Origin: Sphaerosporella brunnea
Lineage: Eukaryota; Ascomycota; Pezizomycetes; Pezizales; Pyronemataceae
DNA length: 64,000 bases
Assembly: GCA_008704415.1 (NCBI GenBank)
Contig: VXIS01000060.1
Span: forward strand, 1 to 64,000
Reading direction: 5' to 3'
Position 1 is the first letter of the stretch. Each line of letters starts with the position of its first letter. The notes beneath the pieces are model-generated. The model had not been told where the DNA came from. It was given only the letters and a program-made list of their open reading frames with translations, and did not search any database. Shown in pieces: positions 32,366 to 44,323 of the stretch. A program made the position numbers and the translations under genes.

Positions 32366-35300
32366 TCATTTGAGCCCGAAGCCCTCGCTTTCAGTCACCG
32401 CTCGCCACAGAAGCCGATCAAATTTCTCGCGCTTCTTGTATCGCCAGAGACAGATTTGGTTGAAGCAAGTCCTTGCCACTGGAAATCTTTCACAATCCTG
32501 ACCGAGGCACACAACCTTGATTATGAGGCTGGTGGCCCCCATTGCTGGAATCCTGTCACTGCCAGTGATGAAGCTAAGTAACTTGCGCTGGTCCAATGGT
32601 GATAACTTCTCGAAAAAGTTCCAAAACCATCTAACCACAGTATCAGACTCGGGCGTATCGCTTGAACCCCAGCCATCATAGATAGCAACCGCCTTCAAGG
32701 CCTGGACATCCAGAGGCTCAGCCGACCCTCGCACCAGCAGTTCTATTTCTTCCGGTCCGAAAAGCGACAATGCATTCCCTCCACAGACAGTATAAAATCC
32801 TCGCTTGAATGGCTCGAACTGCCTGGTGACTGAGGTGTCGAGAATGTGCTTGAGGTAGAGGTCAACGAATTCCTTCCTGTTGGCATTGGTAACAGAGCGG
32901 TTCTCACCGCCCGGACACAATGGTGTGATTGTTTTTTCGCCGTATTTGTCTGTTTCCGCCACGAAGTCTCGACAAAATGTTTCCTCAACATCACCCTCGA
33001 AGTCCAGAAGTTGCTGCAACCCTACGGCTAGTGCTGGACGAATGGCAGCCAAGTCGTCCAATGATCGTCGGAAGGGGGGCCGCGAGCGAGTATCAGGTCC
33101 GCCTTTCCCGCCGTAATGCGGAGCGAAATATATCAGTTTACGGAAAACATATGACGGTAGTGAAACATCAAGGATCGTGGAGTTGTAGATTGCTAGTCCC
33201 AAGAGCACACCGACAAGGTAGAATTCCTCCGAGGACTCAAACGTATGCGGATTGAAATAGCAGCAAGATGCTTTCTCTTCGGAAACAAAAAGCCCTGCAC
33301 TCATTAATGTCTGTAATCCATCAGTTCATGGATAGCATACCGTGATTTGGGTCGAAGACCTCTCTCGCAACCATCAAGAACCACTCTTTCTTGAGCCCAC
33401 CAGCGTCAATACCGTCTTCCCCTACAAACTCCACCTTGAGCCCTTTTTTCAGGTCATCAATGGTGCCTGCGGATTCACTAATTCCTTTGAGGCTGTCTTC
33501 GACCAAGCACTCTCGCCGCACTTTAAGCACCATATATTGACTGAGAGCGGTGCGATTGGATATATTGGTGATGAATGCATTCCGAGCTTGAATCTCCATT
33601 TGTCGTCGGGCATCATGCTCAAGAATCTGTATTTTGGCTCCCATCGATAGGAAGAATGGGTACTGGCAGAAGCAAAACTTTGCCAACTTTGATTCCCAAG
33701 CATCGAAATCCGCGATGAGGTCGCAATAGTCTACGCGCATGTTGTAGAACGAGCTGCCCGGAATGATTTGGCCACGACTGTGAGCCTCCTGTCGTCCTGA
33801 CACAGTAGAGTTTGAGCTCGCCACAGCAGACAGCGATCGCCAATGTTTTCGACGTCCTAGAGAATTGTTGTTCGCTTTCTCAAGAAGCGCCATAACTCTG
33901 GCTGTGGCCTTGATTTGCCAATCATCACTGTATGGCAATTTGCCCTTTAAAACGTTGTGGCGCTGAATAGGGTTTTTTGTGTCTTGTCGGCCGATTCGAT
34001 AGGTGGTAAAGCTACAGCCGAGCTCCACCAGGCGGCGAAAGTGGTTTTCAGGCATGACGCTGAACCAAGTGACGAGGAAATGATGGCATTCATTGGGAAG
34101 ATTCGACAATAGCCCAAATATGCGCTTGAGAAGGGTAGAGTGGTTCATGCTGCCATCTTTGTTGGTCAACGATGTCTTTCGAGGTGCTGGATTTAGTGAA
34201 TCTCGACGTTGAAGGCCTGGTTGGGCCTGAGATGGTGCAAGTGGCCGAGTTGAAGTCAACTGGGCAGCCCCGGGATACAATATTGGGTTCGCCAGGATCA
34301 CGAGTAAAAAACGAGTATCCTCTGGCTTTTTGAGCGGCCTCCCTGGCCTCCTAAGCAGGCTTTCGGTGGCCTTGAGTATGGTATTTATCATATTGATACG
34401 CGCCTCGTCAATTGCATACCCAAGCTCGTCCAAAAGCTCCCGATCCTGAAGCGGAACATCGTTGCCGTGGCGCGATGCAGTAAGGCTCGTCAAGGCATCT
34501 CTACCTACGCCGAGGACCAGGTTGTAGAACTCGTGGGCGACATCCCAATCGATCCCTGGAAGTGGCCTTATGGTAGGACGCGTTTCATGGCTTTTGGACC
34601 CCCTTTCATTGCGAGAGTTGCCTCGTCCCCTCCTCACAGCCCTTCCAACAGTTAACATCAACGCTTCTTTCTCGCCCGGTTTATCTGTGACTGGAATGTT
34701 CATTTCGCTGACAGCTTTTGAAGGCTGAACCGGCTCTTCGTGTTGCTGCTCGGAGATGGTGCTACTAATATCTGCTCCCGCGATTTCTGTGAAGCTCGCG
34801 TTTAAACACTCCCAGTTGCTGAATGAAGCTTTGAGGCAATCCTCAAGCGGCTTGAACAGCTTTGCTGCAAGGTGCCTGGCTCTAGTCGTCGCTGGGGCTT
34901 CCGGTCCGATACTAACCCCACAACGTTCACGAGAAAACTCTGCTGAGCGTACGGGAGGTGGAGGCGGGGGTCTTGAAGGAGGTGTTAAAGCATCCTCAAG
35001 CGCGGAAGTGGGGCTTTCGCGAGACGGGCCGGTGGGAACTTTCACCGATACCGAGGTACCAGAACTGACGGTGGATGGTTGGCCCGTGAGCTCCCCTCCA
35101 GTGGCTAGGAAATTTTGCAAGCATCCGTCTATGATGGGTTTCAAAGTTTCGGCAGATAGAGGGGCTTGCAATCGTTAGCCTTCCGAAGCACGATCGCTGG
35201 GGCCCCGAGAACTTCCACGTTTCCCAGGAGCTATACCTGCGGAGCTATCTGATGCAGTCTTTGCGGGTTTTAGGTCATTGACTGTCATGCATACAGTGCA

Positions 35301-35751
35301 ACGGAATGTGTGTAGGTGAGAAGGCCAACGGATACTAGTGTCGCAGCATATACACGGGCCGGTGGCCTAGGCATTCCCGCAGTATGGTCAGAAATTGCAG
35401 GCCGATGAGGGGCAGCTGCTTCAAGTAGCTCACCAGCTCGCCAGAGCCTGCAGGGCTGTTTCGCCGAGACATTCCAGGGCCACCGACCGTATTCGAGCTC
35501 CGGCCGGGATCTAGTTCAGCAGGGTCCAGGAGATCTCCTTCGCACCTTCGCAAAGGAACCGGTACTTCCGAGCTTCGACGATCCTGAAACGAAGTTGGGA
35601 GCATGTTGTTGGATTTGGAACGACCGTGTGGCGAGAGTTGTGGAGAACGACGGGCTGATGCTGGCGGCTGATCGTCTGAGCTAGGGGACGGGCGGCGGGC
35701 AGCAGAAGAGGAAGAAGAAGACGAGCTAAGTATCCGAGGCCAAGTTGGCAT
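32366..35751 (-). CDS. hul4: HUL4-type HECT E3 ubiquitin ligase
   Basis: HUL4 proteins are fungal HECT ligases with an N-terminal zinc-binding motif. Start at 35751 (MPTWPRILSSSSSSSS). The N-terminal exon is disordered, and a GTGAGC intron (about 70 nt) follows GSGEL. The next exon has a four-cysteine ribbon, CICCDTSIRWPSHLHTFRC then TVCMTVNDLKP. Another intron leads to APLSAETLKPIIDGCLQNFL. The long exon includes the mid-region (FHRLVELG-type block, WQIKATARVMALLEKANN) and the HECT start VEFVGEDGIDAGGLKKEWF. A GTATGC intron joins NHG to LFVSEEKASCCYFNP. The catalytic cysteine is in FPVARTCFNQICLW (codon 32465-32467), 33 residues from the end. All HECT landmarks are intact. Confidence 0.95.
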
Positions 35752-37906
35752 CTCGAGCTGTCAGCTGTAGGAGCAGCAAGAAGATGGCCGGGGGGGTGGG
35801 CAGCGGTTTTGGGAGTGAGAGAGTTGGGAAGTTTACGTCGCTGTCGGTCGATGCATGCAAGTTGGGACGGCAACGGAGGGGCGCCGAGAACAAACACAGG
35901 CGGGCAGCACTGCCCACCGCTTTCATGCAATGCAGCCTTACGCAGAAATAGATTCTACTTATGTAGGGGGGGAATCTCAGTGCAGCGAAGCAAAGGGCCC
36001 AACGGGATGTACTCTCGCGCAGGGTATAGCAGAGTACACAGAGCATTGTGTGTTCTGCCAAATGCCCGGAAAGGGGGATTTTGACCGATTTCTCGGTCCC
36101 TGTGAGCTGATACCTGTCCAGCGCCTGCAGTCCGTTTCGGGATATGCCCATGCGGCGTTGCCCCCGGTGGAAAAGCCCGCAACCGGTCACAGCCACCAAC
36201 AACGACAAAAAAGGGTGTGCGTCCACGCTTCCTACGCTCCGGACGGTATGTATAGTACCCTTTCTGGGACCGAGCGTCATAGCCACATTTGCGTGGGACG
36301 CCGTCCGGCTGCAAATACGAGATGCGCTGTAGCGTGGGACGCGCGTGGATCACGAGTCACAGACGTGCCCGATGGGACGCAAAATAGTATGTGCGACAGG
36401 TTGTGGGCCATTTGATAGGTGTACACTACGCACAGAATGGCACGAGCCACGGGCGTGGAGCTGCACGAACATGAATCGTTGCAGGCAGGTCCGTCAAAGA
36501 AACCTTGATATACTACTGCATTCCCATCCTCATCGACAGCGGCTTTCCATCCTCCTACCCACCACCGTCCCATCCACCCTCGCCCCACCCATCGACCGCC
36601 GCTGCCTCCTCCACCTCCGACTGCACCCACGCCTCCACGTCCATCACTGTCGACCGGGCCCCAATTGTATACACATCTGATGAGCGAGTTAGCGAACGGC
36701 AAGGGTGTCAAAAGCTGGGTGGCGTCTCACAGCAGGCACCTCCGGCATTCAAGCAGTATCTTCCAGCTCGGAGGTTGTCGCCATCAGCAGTGCGCGTACA
36801 AAAAACATGGGGTTTTATCGGCGAGGAAGCAGCTTGCCCGTTCCTATTGTGGGTGTTAGCTGCAATGCCAGAAGATGCAAAGGAGATGCAGCGCAGGAGG
36901 CAATGGACTGTGCCAACCTTGTCGCAGAAATATGAAACCCATATTGTCCTCATTTGATGCACTTCCAATTCATTTGATGCACTTCCAATCGAAGACGGCG
37001 TACCTGCGCTGCAGCGGATTCAGTAAAGCGCGACAACCAACATGGAGGGAAAGTAACATGCGCGCGGAGCCGATGACAAGCGCGATGACACCCTAACCTC
37101 CTCATCCACCACTGCCCACCACGCACCGGTGCCACGCTCCACCGCACACAAAACGACCACATGCGGAAGACATCGAGCGAATAGACGAGCGAAGCGTCGG
37201 CCATATATGATTGAAGCGGCGACTATATCTACGATCGAAGCGTCGGCCAGGGATAAGGAGTGTTCGCGATCACTGCCGGAGATGCTTCAAACACGATCGC
37301 GATGCCTACAGACACGATGCCCGCGGCCGCGCACAAAAAGACAGCATTTACTACGGCATCTCGATGTTTTTTTGTGTATCATTTAGAATGCATTGTCCGC
37401 CGTGGGCGGTAGGCGGTCGTATTTTCTAATTACACACTGCTCCCAGGCGCGAACAGAATGACCGTTATTAATATGAGGGTTTCGATGATTGTGTTCGTCT
37501 CTTTGAGTGCTGTGTGCGGCCTGGCAGGTTAACTCTTCAGCAAACGAGATCGAGGGCAATTCAGTATGAGACGCCGTCTGGATAGCTTACGGATGCAAGG
37601 GATGCACCGGCCTTGACTAAGCGCTGGTGGGGGTTTAACTAAGCACGCATTTTTTTTGCTGATGCAGCGACAACGAGATCAATGTGTGGGAGTCACAGTC
37701 CGATAATACGAGGCAGGGATACAAAGAAGAAGAGCATAGCACAGTCTGTCTAGATAGCGTCGACGAGGAAATGTTGAACTTCATGATCAATTGGCTGAGG
37801 AAATGTGGCAAAAAAGTGCTTGAATGGCAACCCTAGCCCTTGAAAACTTGTCCAAGCACACCTCTTTCCGAGTATCATAGCTGTGCAGACTCCCCCCACT
37901 TCCGCT
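35752..37906. promoter_or_regulatory. Long divergent upstream region of HUL4 and GEP3
   Basis: The 2.15 kb lies between divergent starts. Overlapping frames of up to about 186 codons occur on both strands at 35.8-36.4 kb but show no domain or splice signal. A 20-bp unit (CATTTGATGCACTTCCAATT) is tandemly duplicated at 36951-36989. I see no RNA gene or transposon ends. Confidence 0.4.
36951..36989 (+). repeat. Tandem duplication of a 20-bp unit
   Basis: CATTTGATGCACTTCCAATT is followed at once by a second copy lacking its last base. It is a simple local duplication in non-coding DNA. Confidence 0.85.
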
Positions 37907-40137
37907 ATGGCCTCGAGACTCGCGCTTCGTTTGCAGCGGCTGCAGCAGCTATCCATATTGCGCAATTGTCACTCTCGGTCGCTCCGTTGTCTCGTCCACA
38001 TCCCGAATCAGCCAGCGCTCTTCCGCCCACGGTACTATTCCGACGACTCGACTTCTTCAGTCACCAGCTCCACTCCAAGCACCTCGCCATCCAACCACCC
38101 TGCGCAACCACCAGTTCCTCTTCTTTGGATCCCGCCGGAACAATGTCCTGGCTGCGGTGCTCCTTGCCAGCAGGTTGATCCTGAACTCCCGGGATATTAT
38201 CCAATCAAACCACCGAAGCCGAAGATCGAGCGAAAAAGAAAGAAGGGCGAGCGTCGTGTAAAAAAGCCGAATCCTCAGAAGCAGAAAGAACGGGAGGAGG
38301 AAGCTTTGAGGCTGCTACAACAGCAGCAGCAGCAGCAGGGGGAATCAGCGAAGCCAGCTGAGGAAACTTTGACGGAAGAACCGGCGGTGGATGTGGATGC
38401 ACAGGACCCATCCGCTGATAACTCGTCCTGGTCCATTGCTGAAAGTGTTCCGGAGCCTTCGACTAATCGCAAAAAGGAATCGCCACCTCTCTGCAGGCGG
38501 TGCCGTGACATTCATTACCATCACGATGCGTCATCACTCCCGGCATACCCTACTCTGAAAACTCTTTCGTCACTGTTGCTCTCCTCCCGGCATAAGCACA
38601 ATCACATATATCACCTGATCGATGCCGCCGATTTCCCTCTTTCCCTCTATCCCGGACTGCGAAACTACCTCTACAAGACCCTGCCAAAGCAAATCACCCA
38701 TAACTTGACGATTTCATACATCATCACTCGAAGCGATGTGCTATTCCCTCAGAGGGAACAGATATCGTCTCTCATGACATACTTCAAATCGGTCCTCAAG
38801 AGTGCCTTGCCGGAAGGTGAAAAGGTTGAGGGGCATGACGCCTCCACGAAGCTTCACGTCATCTCGTCTCGCAGGGGATGGGATGTAGGCATACTGAAGT
38901 CAGAGATCACGAAGCGGCAGGGCGGCGTATGGTTTTTGGGCGGCGTTAATGTTGGTAAATCGAGCCTTTTACGGGATATATGGCCGGTGGATGGAGAGCT
39001 GCGTCCCGTGACCCTTGAGGATGCTGCCGAGTTTGACATTCTCCCGACCGAAGCCGATTCAGTGTTAGAGGGCCAGGAACAAAATGGCGAGAACCATGCT
39101 AGTGCATACGTTGCAGAAGAGCAACAAACGCTCGACGAACTCTTGAGTGGGCCACAAGTTAGCGAACCGCCAGCAAAAATAACGGCCCATGTTGCCCCAA
39201 CGATATCTGCATTTCCTGGGACTACGGCTGCTCCGATACGTGTATCGTTCAAGTCTATTGGTAGGGCGGGCAAGTATCGTGGCGAAGTAGTAGACCTTCC
39301 TGGTCTGGAGAGATGGGTAGGCTTCAAAGGAACGGGCATCAACAGATTTGTTCGACCAGATAAGAGAAAGTTTCTGTTGCTGAAAGAGAGGCCCAATCCG
39401 GAACAGTACACCATCAAACCCGGTATGTTGCCGCCACAAGAGTTTATCCGCCCGCTAACTCATGCTCTGCAGGTCAGTCGATGCTTCTTGGTGGACTTAT
39501 TATGGTGACCCCCAAAACGCCTGACATGGTCGTGCTGGCAAATCCCTTCACCAACCTTCCTGTACACATTGCATCTACTCAGAAGTGCATCAGATTCCTG
39601 GCAAATGAAGATCCCGCCAACGCGCTGCCAGATGAAAGGCTTTTCCAGGATGCAAAGAGCATTGCGGCCTACAATAAAGCCAATACGACAGCGGCGCTTG
39701 TCACAGCATTTGGAGAGGACAGGGCGTCCTCGCAGTTTTCCGAGCTTCCACCGGCTTATGCTTCGGCTGGCATATTCACATTATCTGACGACGTCACGAC
39801 TTACCGCAACCCAAGACTGCCCACCAGGAGCCCAGAAGCAATTGCCGAACTGCCGTACAAAGTGCTGGCTACCGATATATTGCTTGAAGGAATTGGCTGG
39901 GTGGAGTTGACCGCCCAGGTGCGAAACCGACGGGACACCGGTTACCAGACCGTGGATGTCGAGGTCTTTACACCTGAGGGAAAGGGCGTCGGTCAGAGAA
40001 GGACTATGAATGCTTACAGCATTCTTGAGGAGGGAGCGAGAGCCAGGGGCCTGTTGAAGAAGACTGCGATACCGAGAAAGAGTATGAAGGGTCAAAAAAA
40101 GCTTATGAAACAGAGGATACGAGAGGGTAGGGCATAG
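37907..40137 (+). CDS. gep3: GEP3, YqeH-like circularly permuted mitochondrial GTPase
   Basis: Gep3 (genetic interactor of prohibitins 3) is a YqeH-type GTPase needed for mitochondrial ribosome assembly. Two exons (37907-39422, 39473-40137) give 726 residues; the GTATGT intron joins KPG to QSMLLGGLIMVTPK. Residues 1-40 (MASRLALRLQRLQQLSILRN) look like a mitochondrial presequence. A zinc motif CPGCGAPCQ and CRRCRDIHYH follow, separated by a Lys/Glu/Gln-rich insert with a Q7 run. The GTPase motifs are in permuted order: the G4-like ITRSD first, then the P-loop GGVNVGKSSLL, then the G3-like DLPGLERW. The C-terminal domain ends in a basic tail. Motif order and the zinc finger are diagnostic. Confidence 0.93.
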
Positions 40138-40508
40138 AGGGCAGGGTAGCGAGAGTACATACAATTGTGCATTACAATTTGTTGGTGGAATTTGTTAAGT
40201 TTATAGAGGTTGGTTCCCACTGTCAACTTTTCTTTGACTTTGTGTGGATGATTTTGGGTGATCCGCAGCTCGTGGGGTAATCCGTGCACGACAAGGCATA
40301 CCGTATTCTTCCGGCACGATGAGAAATGCCGGCGCCGAAGTCAATCTTTTCTAAGTAGCAAACGTACTATGTATGGAAACATGACAACGCCAGCGAATCT
40401 TAATTGATGGCCAAGAGGGGCGGGCACTGGAGACGTCGCGGTACGACGGAGACACAAGGCAGCCGTGAGAATTAGAGTTGAGTACTAGTACATAGGTGTC
40501 CCCAACCA
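40138..40508. other. 3' flank of GEP3, no gene seen
   Basis: This contains the GEP3 3' end. A TACCGTATT word occurs at about 40300, resembling the ends of other elements in the window, but no partner was found. No coding segment is supported. Confidence 0.4.
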
Positions 40509-40999
40509 TATGGTGCAAGGCGCTTTAAGCGTACACCTTCACTGGTTTGGGGTTACCCGGTTGAAACTAGAGGGGCGCCGACCTTTAGAGAGCAGAACAA
40601 CCAGGAAAATAGTTTGTAAAAGCACCATACGATTAAAGAGAAGGATGTTCTGAGCAAGTTCGTGCTCTCCAATTTCAATTTGGTGTTGTGGTGGCGGAGA
40701 AGTAAGAGTATGAAATTCCCAGACGTTACCCCCAGTAAGTGGCCGACTCTAAGGATTTTGGTGGGTCTCGCTCAATCACTCGCAGTTCGCACATTCATAC
40801 CCTTAGTTCTCCACCTCCACAAGACCAAATTCAAATCGGAGATCGTAGACTTGCTCAGAACATCCTTCTCTTTAATCGTATGGTGCTTTTACAAACTATT
40901 TTCCTGGTTGTTCTGCTCTCTAAAGGTCGGCGCCCCTCTAGTTTCAACCGGGTAACCCCAAACCAGTGAAGGTGTACGCTTAAAGCGCCTTGCACCATA
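40509..40999. mobile_element. 491-bp MITE, copy 1, with 151-bp perfect terminal repeats
   Basis: The first 151 bp (40509-40659, starting TATGGTGCAAGGCGCTTTAA) is the exact inverse complement of the last 151 bp (40849-40999). It is bordered by TA on each side, consistent with TA target duplication. Beyond the perfect arms the pairing continues with mismatches for about 50 bp. The interior does not encode a transposase. A second copy in the same orientation lies at 46705-47197. Confidence 0.92.
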
Positions 41000-41757
41000 C
41001 CGCGACCCCACACCGCGCCCAGCCATTGTCGCCTCCTTAGATCGGTACCATGGTTAGTTGGTATCGGCCTTCTGCGTCGCTATACTAGGTATAGGCAACG
41101 TATATACCCGCTGAACCATGCGTCACAGCTCCAGAGTCCAGACAACTCCTGCAAGTCCGTGAATTCGAATTGCACGCTGCCGGTGTTACCGCCGTGATCA
41201 GTTCCCTATTGTGTTATCTGGAGTGCCTAAATAGAGATCAACTGCCGATGTTCGCCACGAAGTACGAAGCCAAAGCACAACAGCATTGCAAATCACAAAG
41301 CCAACCTTCGAATCCAAGATTTCCCCACCGAACGTGGGTTGCACAGCATGCCCCAACCCTGGCCCTTTTACAGGAGAGTTTAGCTGCATCTCGGTAGGCC
41401 GGCTTTTGCCCTCCAATGGATTGCGCTGACTCTTCGTTTTTTTTTTTTTGCTGGTCCTCTTTTTCGACGACGTCGACGTGTGATGGAAAGGAAAGCAAAG
41501 GAAGATATTGACGGCCAAGGCGAGTGATTTCTTGTGTTCTTTAATTTGGTCGCGAGTGAGAGCTGGGGGCAACAAAAGTTGTTTTTTTGTTTATTCTTTT
41601 ATGTTACAAAAAGTTGCCTCCTTATGACATGACTCCGAGCTCTTCTTCAGATGGCGATTTCACCAGAGCTTCGGAAATACTCCAAACAGCCAGACTGACG
41701 TCTTAGAACTACAGTAGCAAATAGCAAACGGGCACACACTTTTCCCATCCAGCAACA
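41000..41757. other. Intergenic region, no gene seen
   Basis: This lies between MITE copy 1 and the transporter pseudogene. A T11 run lies near 41439-41449 and TC-rich sequence follows. No coding segment is supported. Confidence 0.4.
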
Positions 41758-43573
41758 TGAGCGACATCGCAACTCGTGAGCGCCGTAGCGCAGACGACGA
41801 CGACAAATATTCAGATGATGGTAATGGGATACAGGAGCTACAACAACTGCAACAAGTGCTCTCAGAAGCACCGGGCATGCCCGCAACAATAGAGAATAAT
41901 GCTGATATCCTGCCAGACGGTGGGTATGGATAGGTTTGCGTGGCGTGTGGGTTTTATGGTGAAAATACTATGCTCTTCTGGGGGTAAATAACACTGGTTG
42001 ATTGACTGACTGACTGGGGGCGGAAAGATCAATAGCTGTACTTGGGGTGTCAATTCGGTGAGTCCTTTCTCATGGCTGTTCCCGGCGGACTCATGGCTGA
42101 TGTCCTACGGTGTTTACCTTGCCAACTACCTCCAAAAAAATGTCTACCCTGGAGCATGTTTGCCTTCATCGGCGTGCTGTCGGTTTCATCCTCCATGGTC
42201 ATCGGCCCGCTGGCCACAATATTCCTACGCAAGACATCCACACGCACCGTGATGGCCACCGGTGTAGTGCTCGAAACCGGCGCGCTGGTGGCCGCCTCCT
42301 TCTCCAAGAAAATCTGGCACCTATTCCTCACGCATGGCGTGTTCTTCGGGCTGGAGATGGGCATGCTGTTCACGGGGAACGTGAGCGTAGTTTCGCAATG
42401 GTTCGCCAAAAAGCGGAGCGGAATCACGACTGCGGGCAGTGGTACAGTAGAACCTCTCTATAAGAATACCCCTTATAAGAATAACCTCTGTATAAGACTG
42501 CGTGGCCCCGGTCCCGACGGTTTTGTATGGGAAATTAGAATTTTTTTTATGAAAAATTTGTATGGTATTCTTATAAAAAGTGCGGCTGAGCAGCCCTTTT
42601 TTATTGTCCGTCCGTGTGCCGCGGCGAGCGAGCGTTCTTCTTCCCATCTCAACACCGGTCATCACTCGTACGCCAAGCCAACCTCTATGTAAGAAAACCC
42701 GCCATAAGACTACGCCCCCCCGGTCCCGAGATATTCTTATAGAGAGGTTCTACTGTATCGGGGGATTGACGTTTTCGATTGCCATTCGCGCTATCATCAC
42801 TCGCGTGGGCATATCGGATCGTCGTGGCCGTCACCTTCGTCGTGAACTCTATCTGCACTAGAGACCGGAACAAGCACGTGAACCCCAACCAGCGCGCTTT
42901 CGACCTGGGCCTGCTAAAGCGGTATGGGTTCCTCCTCGTGCTCAGCTGGGGCTTCTTCAGTATGTTGGGTTACGTGATGATTTTGGTAAGACCCAGGGGA
43001 GTGTGTTGAGTGCGCTGAGCATGGCATTCGGCAGGCCGCTGGTCGGCCTCGCGAGTGATCGGTACGGAAGGATAAACGTCAGCACAACCACGACGCTCGC
43101 GACGGGTCTCGTGTTTTGGCCTTTGGGTTGCCCGCCAAAGGTTTTGGGCTGGCTGTGTTCTTTGCACTTGTTAACGGTGCAATTTGTGGAACTTTTTGGA
43201 CAACCGTTGCTCCTGTGATGTAGGATGTTCACCCTCCAATTGAGAGGCGGACTGCTGATGTTGTGCTTGCAGCGTTGAGGTTATCGGTCTGCCGAGCGCG
43301 TTGAGTCTCGTTTGGCTGTCCGTGGTGCTGCCAACTACCTTTTCGGAGCCCATTGGGCTGTACTTGCGGCGCCCTGGCCTGGAGAATCAATATCTCTATT
43401 CGCAGATATTTTCGTCGATGACGTATATCGCTGCCAGCGTCAGTTTGTATTTGGTGAGAGCATGGAAGATTGGGGGTAACGATCACAAGGAGCGGGAGAG
43501 AACGCTGGAGCAAAGAGCGTCGGAGAAGGGCGATGGAGCCAACAGATACAACGAGAACGAAGGTGATGGATAG
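41758..43573 (+). pseudogene. Monocarboxylate-transporter (MFS) pseudogene, MITE-interrupted
   Basis: The fungal monocarboxylate-permease/MCH family is recognisable throughout. The pieces are MSDIATRERRSADDDD; a DGGYG motif followed by TAG where Trp is expected; SYGVYLANYLQKNVYPGA; FAFIGVLSVSSSMVIGPLAT; VVLETGALVAASFSKKIWHL; GITTAGSG; GGLTFSIAIRAIITRVG; VNSICTRDRNKHVNPNQRAF; LVLSWGFFSMLGYVMIL; FGRPLVGLASDRYGRIN; ICGTFWTTVAPV; and YIAASVSLYLVRAWKIG. Lesions include the stop after DGGYG, a frame change between PGA and FAFIG, a 313-bp MITE after GSG, a frame-shifting deletion after IITRVG, and loss of about 30 residues after YVMIL. The 3' segment is better preserved. It cannot encode a full transporter. 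Confidence 0.88.
42443..42757. mobile_element. MITE with CAGTAGAACCTC ends inserted in the MFS pseudogene
   Basis: The 24-bp ends are perfect inverted repeats: CAGTAGAACCTCTCTATAAG plus AATA at 42445-42468, complement ending 42755. Both are bordered by TA (42443-42444 and 42756-42757). The interior (about 263 bp) has weaker internal inverted words and no transposase. The terminal word resembles that of pogo/Fot1-type Tc1/mariner elements. Removing the element and one TA restores GSG-I-GGLTFS in frame, so the insertion site is exact. Confidence 0.9.
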
Positions 43574-44323
43574 ATGGAAGAAGCTCGGAGGTATCGAGAT
43601 GGTGGCGGTGCGGACTTGTACGAGATGTATGTTTGACATTATGAGTACGATGTAAAGTGCCTAATTTATATCGATGATCACCTGCAGATATCCTGGGATA
43701 CAGTGGTACGGCTTTGAGCTTTTCTCCTGCTCGACAGTCGCAGATTGGCATCGGATTTGGTCCATTTGAGTTTTTGGTGCGGGTTCCTCCAGAGCATTCC
43801 CAGTAACTTATTTCCTGCTACGTCAGATCTGTGCTTAGATACAACCCCACTACCGTATTATCCTGGTAATAAGCTGAAAACGGCACCATATAGGGGTCGC
43901 CGATTAGTGATAGCATAATAGGTAGTTGTAGTTGAATACCCCCAATAAAAGATGTGAGTGCTAGCATGTGAGCCGCGATTATGTGGAGGGCCATAATCGG
44001 TGGGGTATTTGGAGCTTTATTGATCCCCGACCATCATTAAAATGAAAAGGCATATTATGTGCCTAAAATGAAAAGTAGACGTCCATATTCTGGTACCCAT
44101 ATGGTGCCGTTTTCAGCCAAATTGAATACCCCTAATGTGGCAAAGTCACTGCGCTCTGTGGGGAAGTCAGCCTCCTGGCAAAGTCACTTAGCCACATTGC
44201 CTTATTACCTTCCCCGCAATTTGTCTTAACATTGTTCTGTACGCGTGTCTTGGCTCCAGGAGCTACTTAGATACGCGCTGCACCTCGGTCCTCGTCTTCT
44301 ATCCCTCACCTATCTCCAACACA
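43574..44323. other. Intergenic region with a small inverted-repeat element
   Basis: This lies between the transporter pseudogene and RAM2. It includes the inverted repeat described at 43873-44117 and two GGCAAAGTCACT words (about 44139 and 44177). The final part is the RAM2 promoter. Confidence 0.45.
43873..44117. repeat. Inverted-repeat element with 19-bp arms
   Basis: GCTGAAAACGGCACCATAT at 43873-43891 is the exact complement of 44099-44117. Related words (TGAATACCCC at about 43933 and 44123) lie just inside and outside the arms, and a TACCGTATTA lies just upstream at about 43851. It is probably a degraded MITE; exact ends are not clear. Confidence 0.6.

Noticed and set aside
35855..36415. 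186-codon open frame on the plus strand with antisense frames of similar size
   Set aside because: No recognisable domain, no splice logic, and mutually overlapping frames on both strands in a GC-rich promoter region; treated as chance.
37440..37720. Possible small RNA gene in the GEP3 upstream region
   Set aside because: No tRNA boxes, no snoRNA C/D or H/ACA boxes that pair convincingly.
40662..40955. Frames within the 0.49-kb repeat present in both copies
   Set aside because: They lie in MITE arms; the repeated peptide reflects repeat identity, not coding, and no transposase motif is present.
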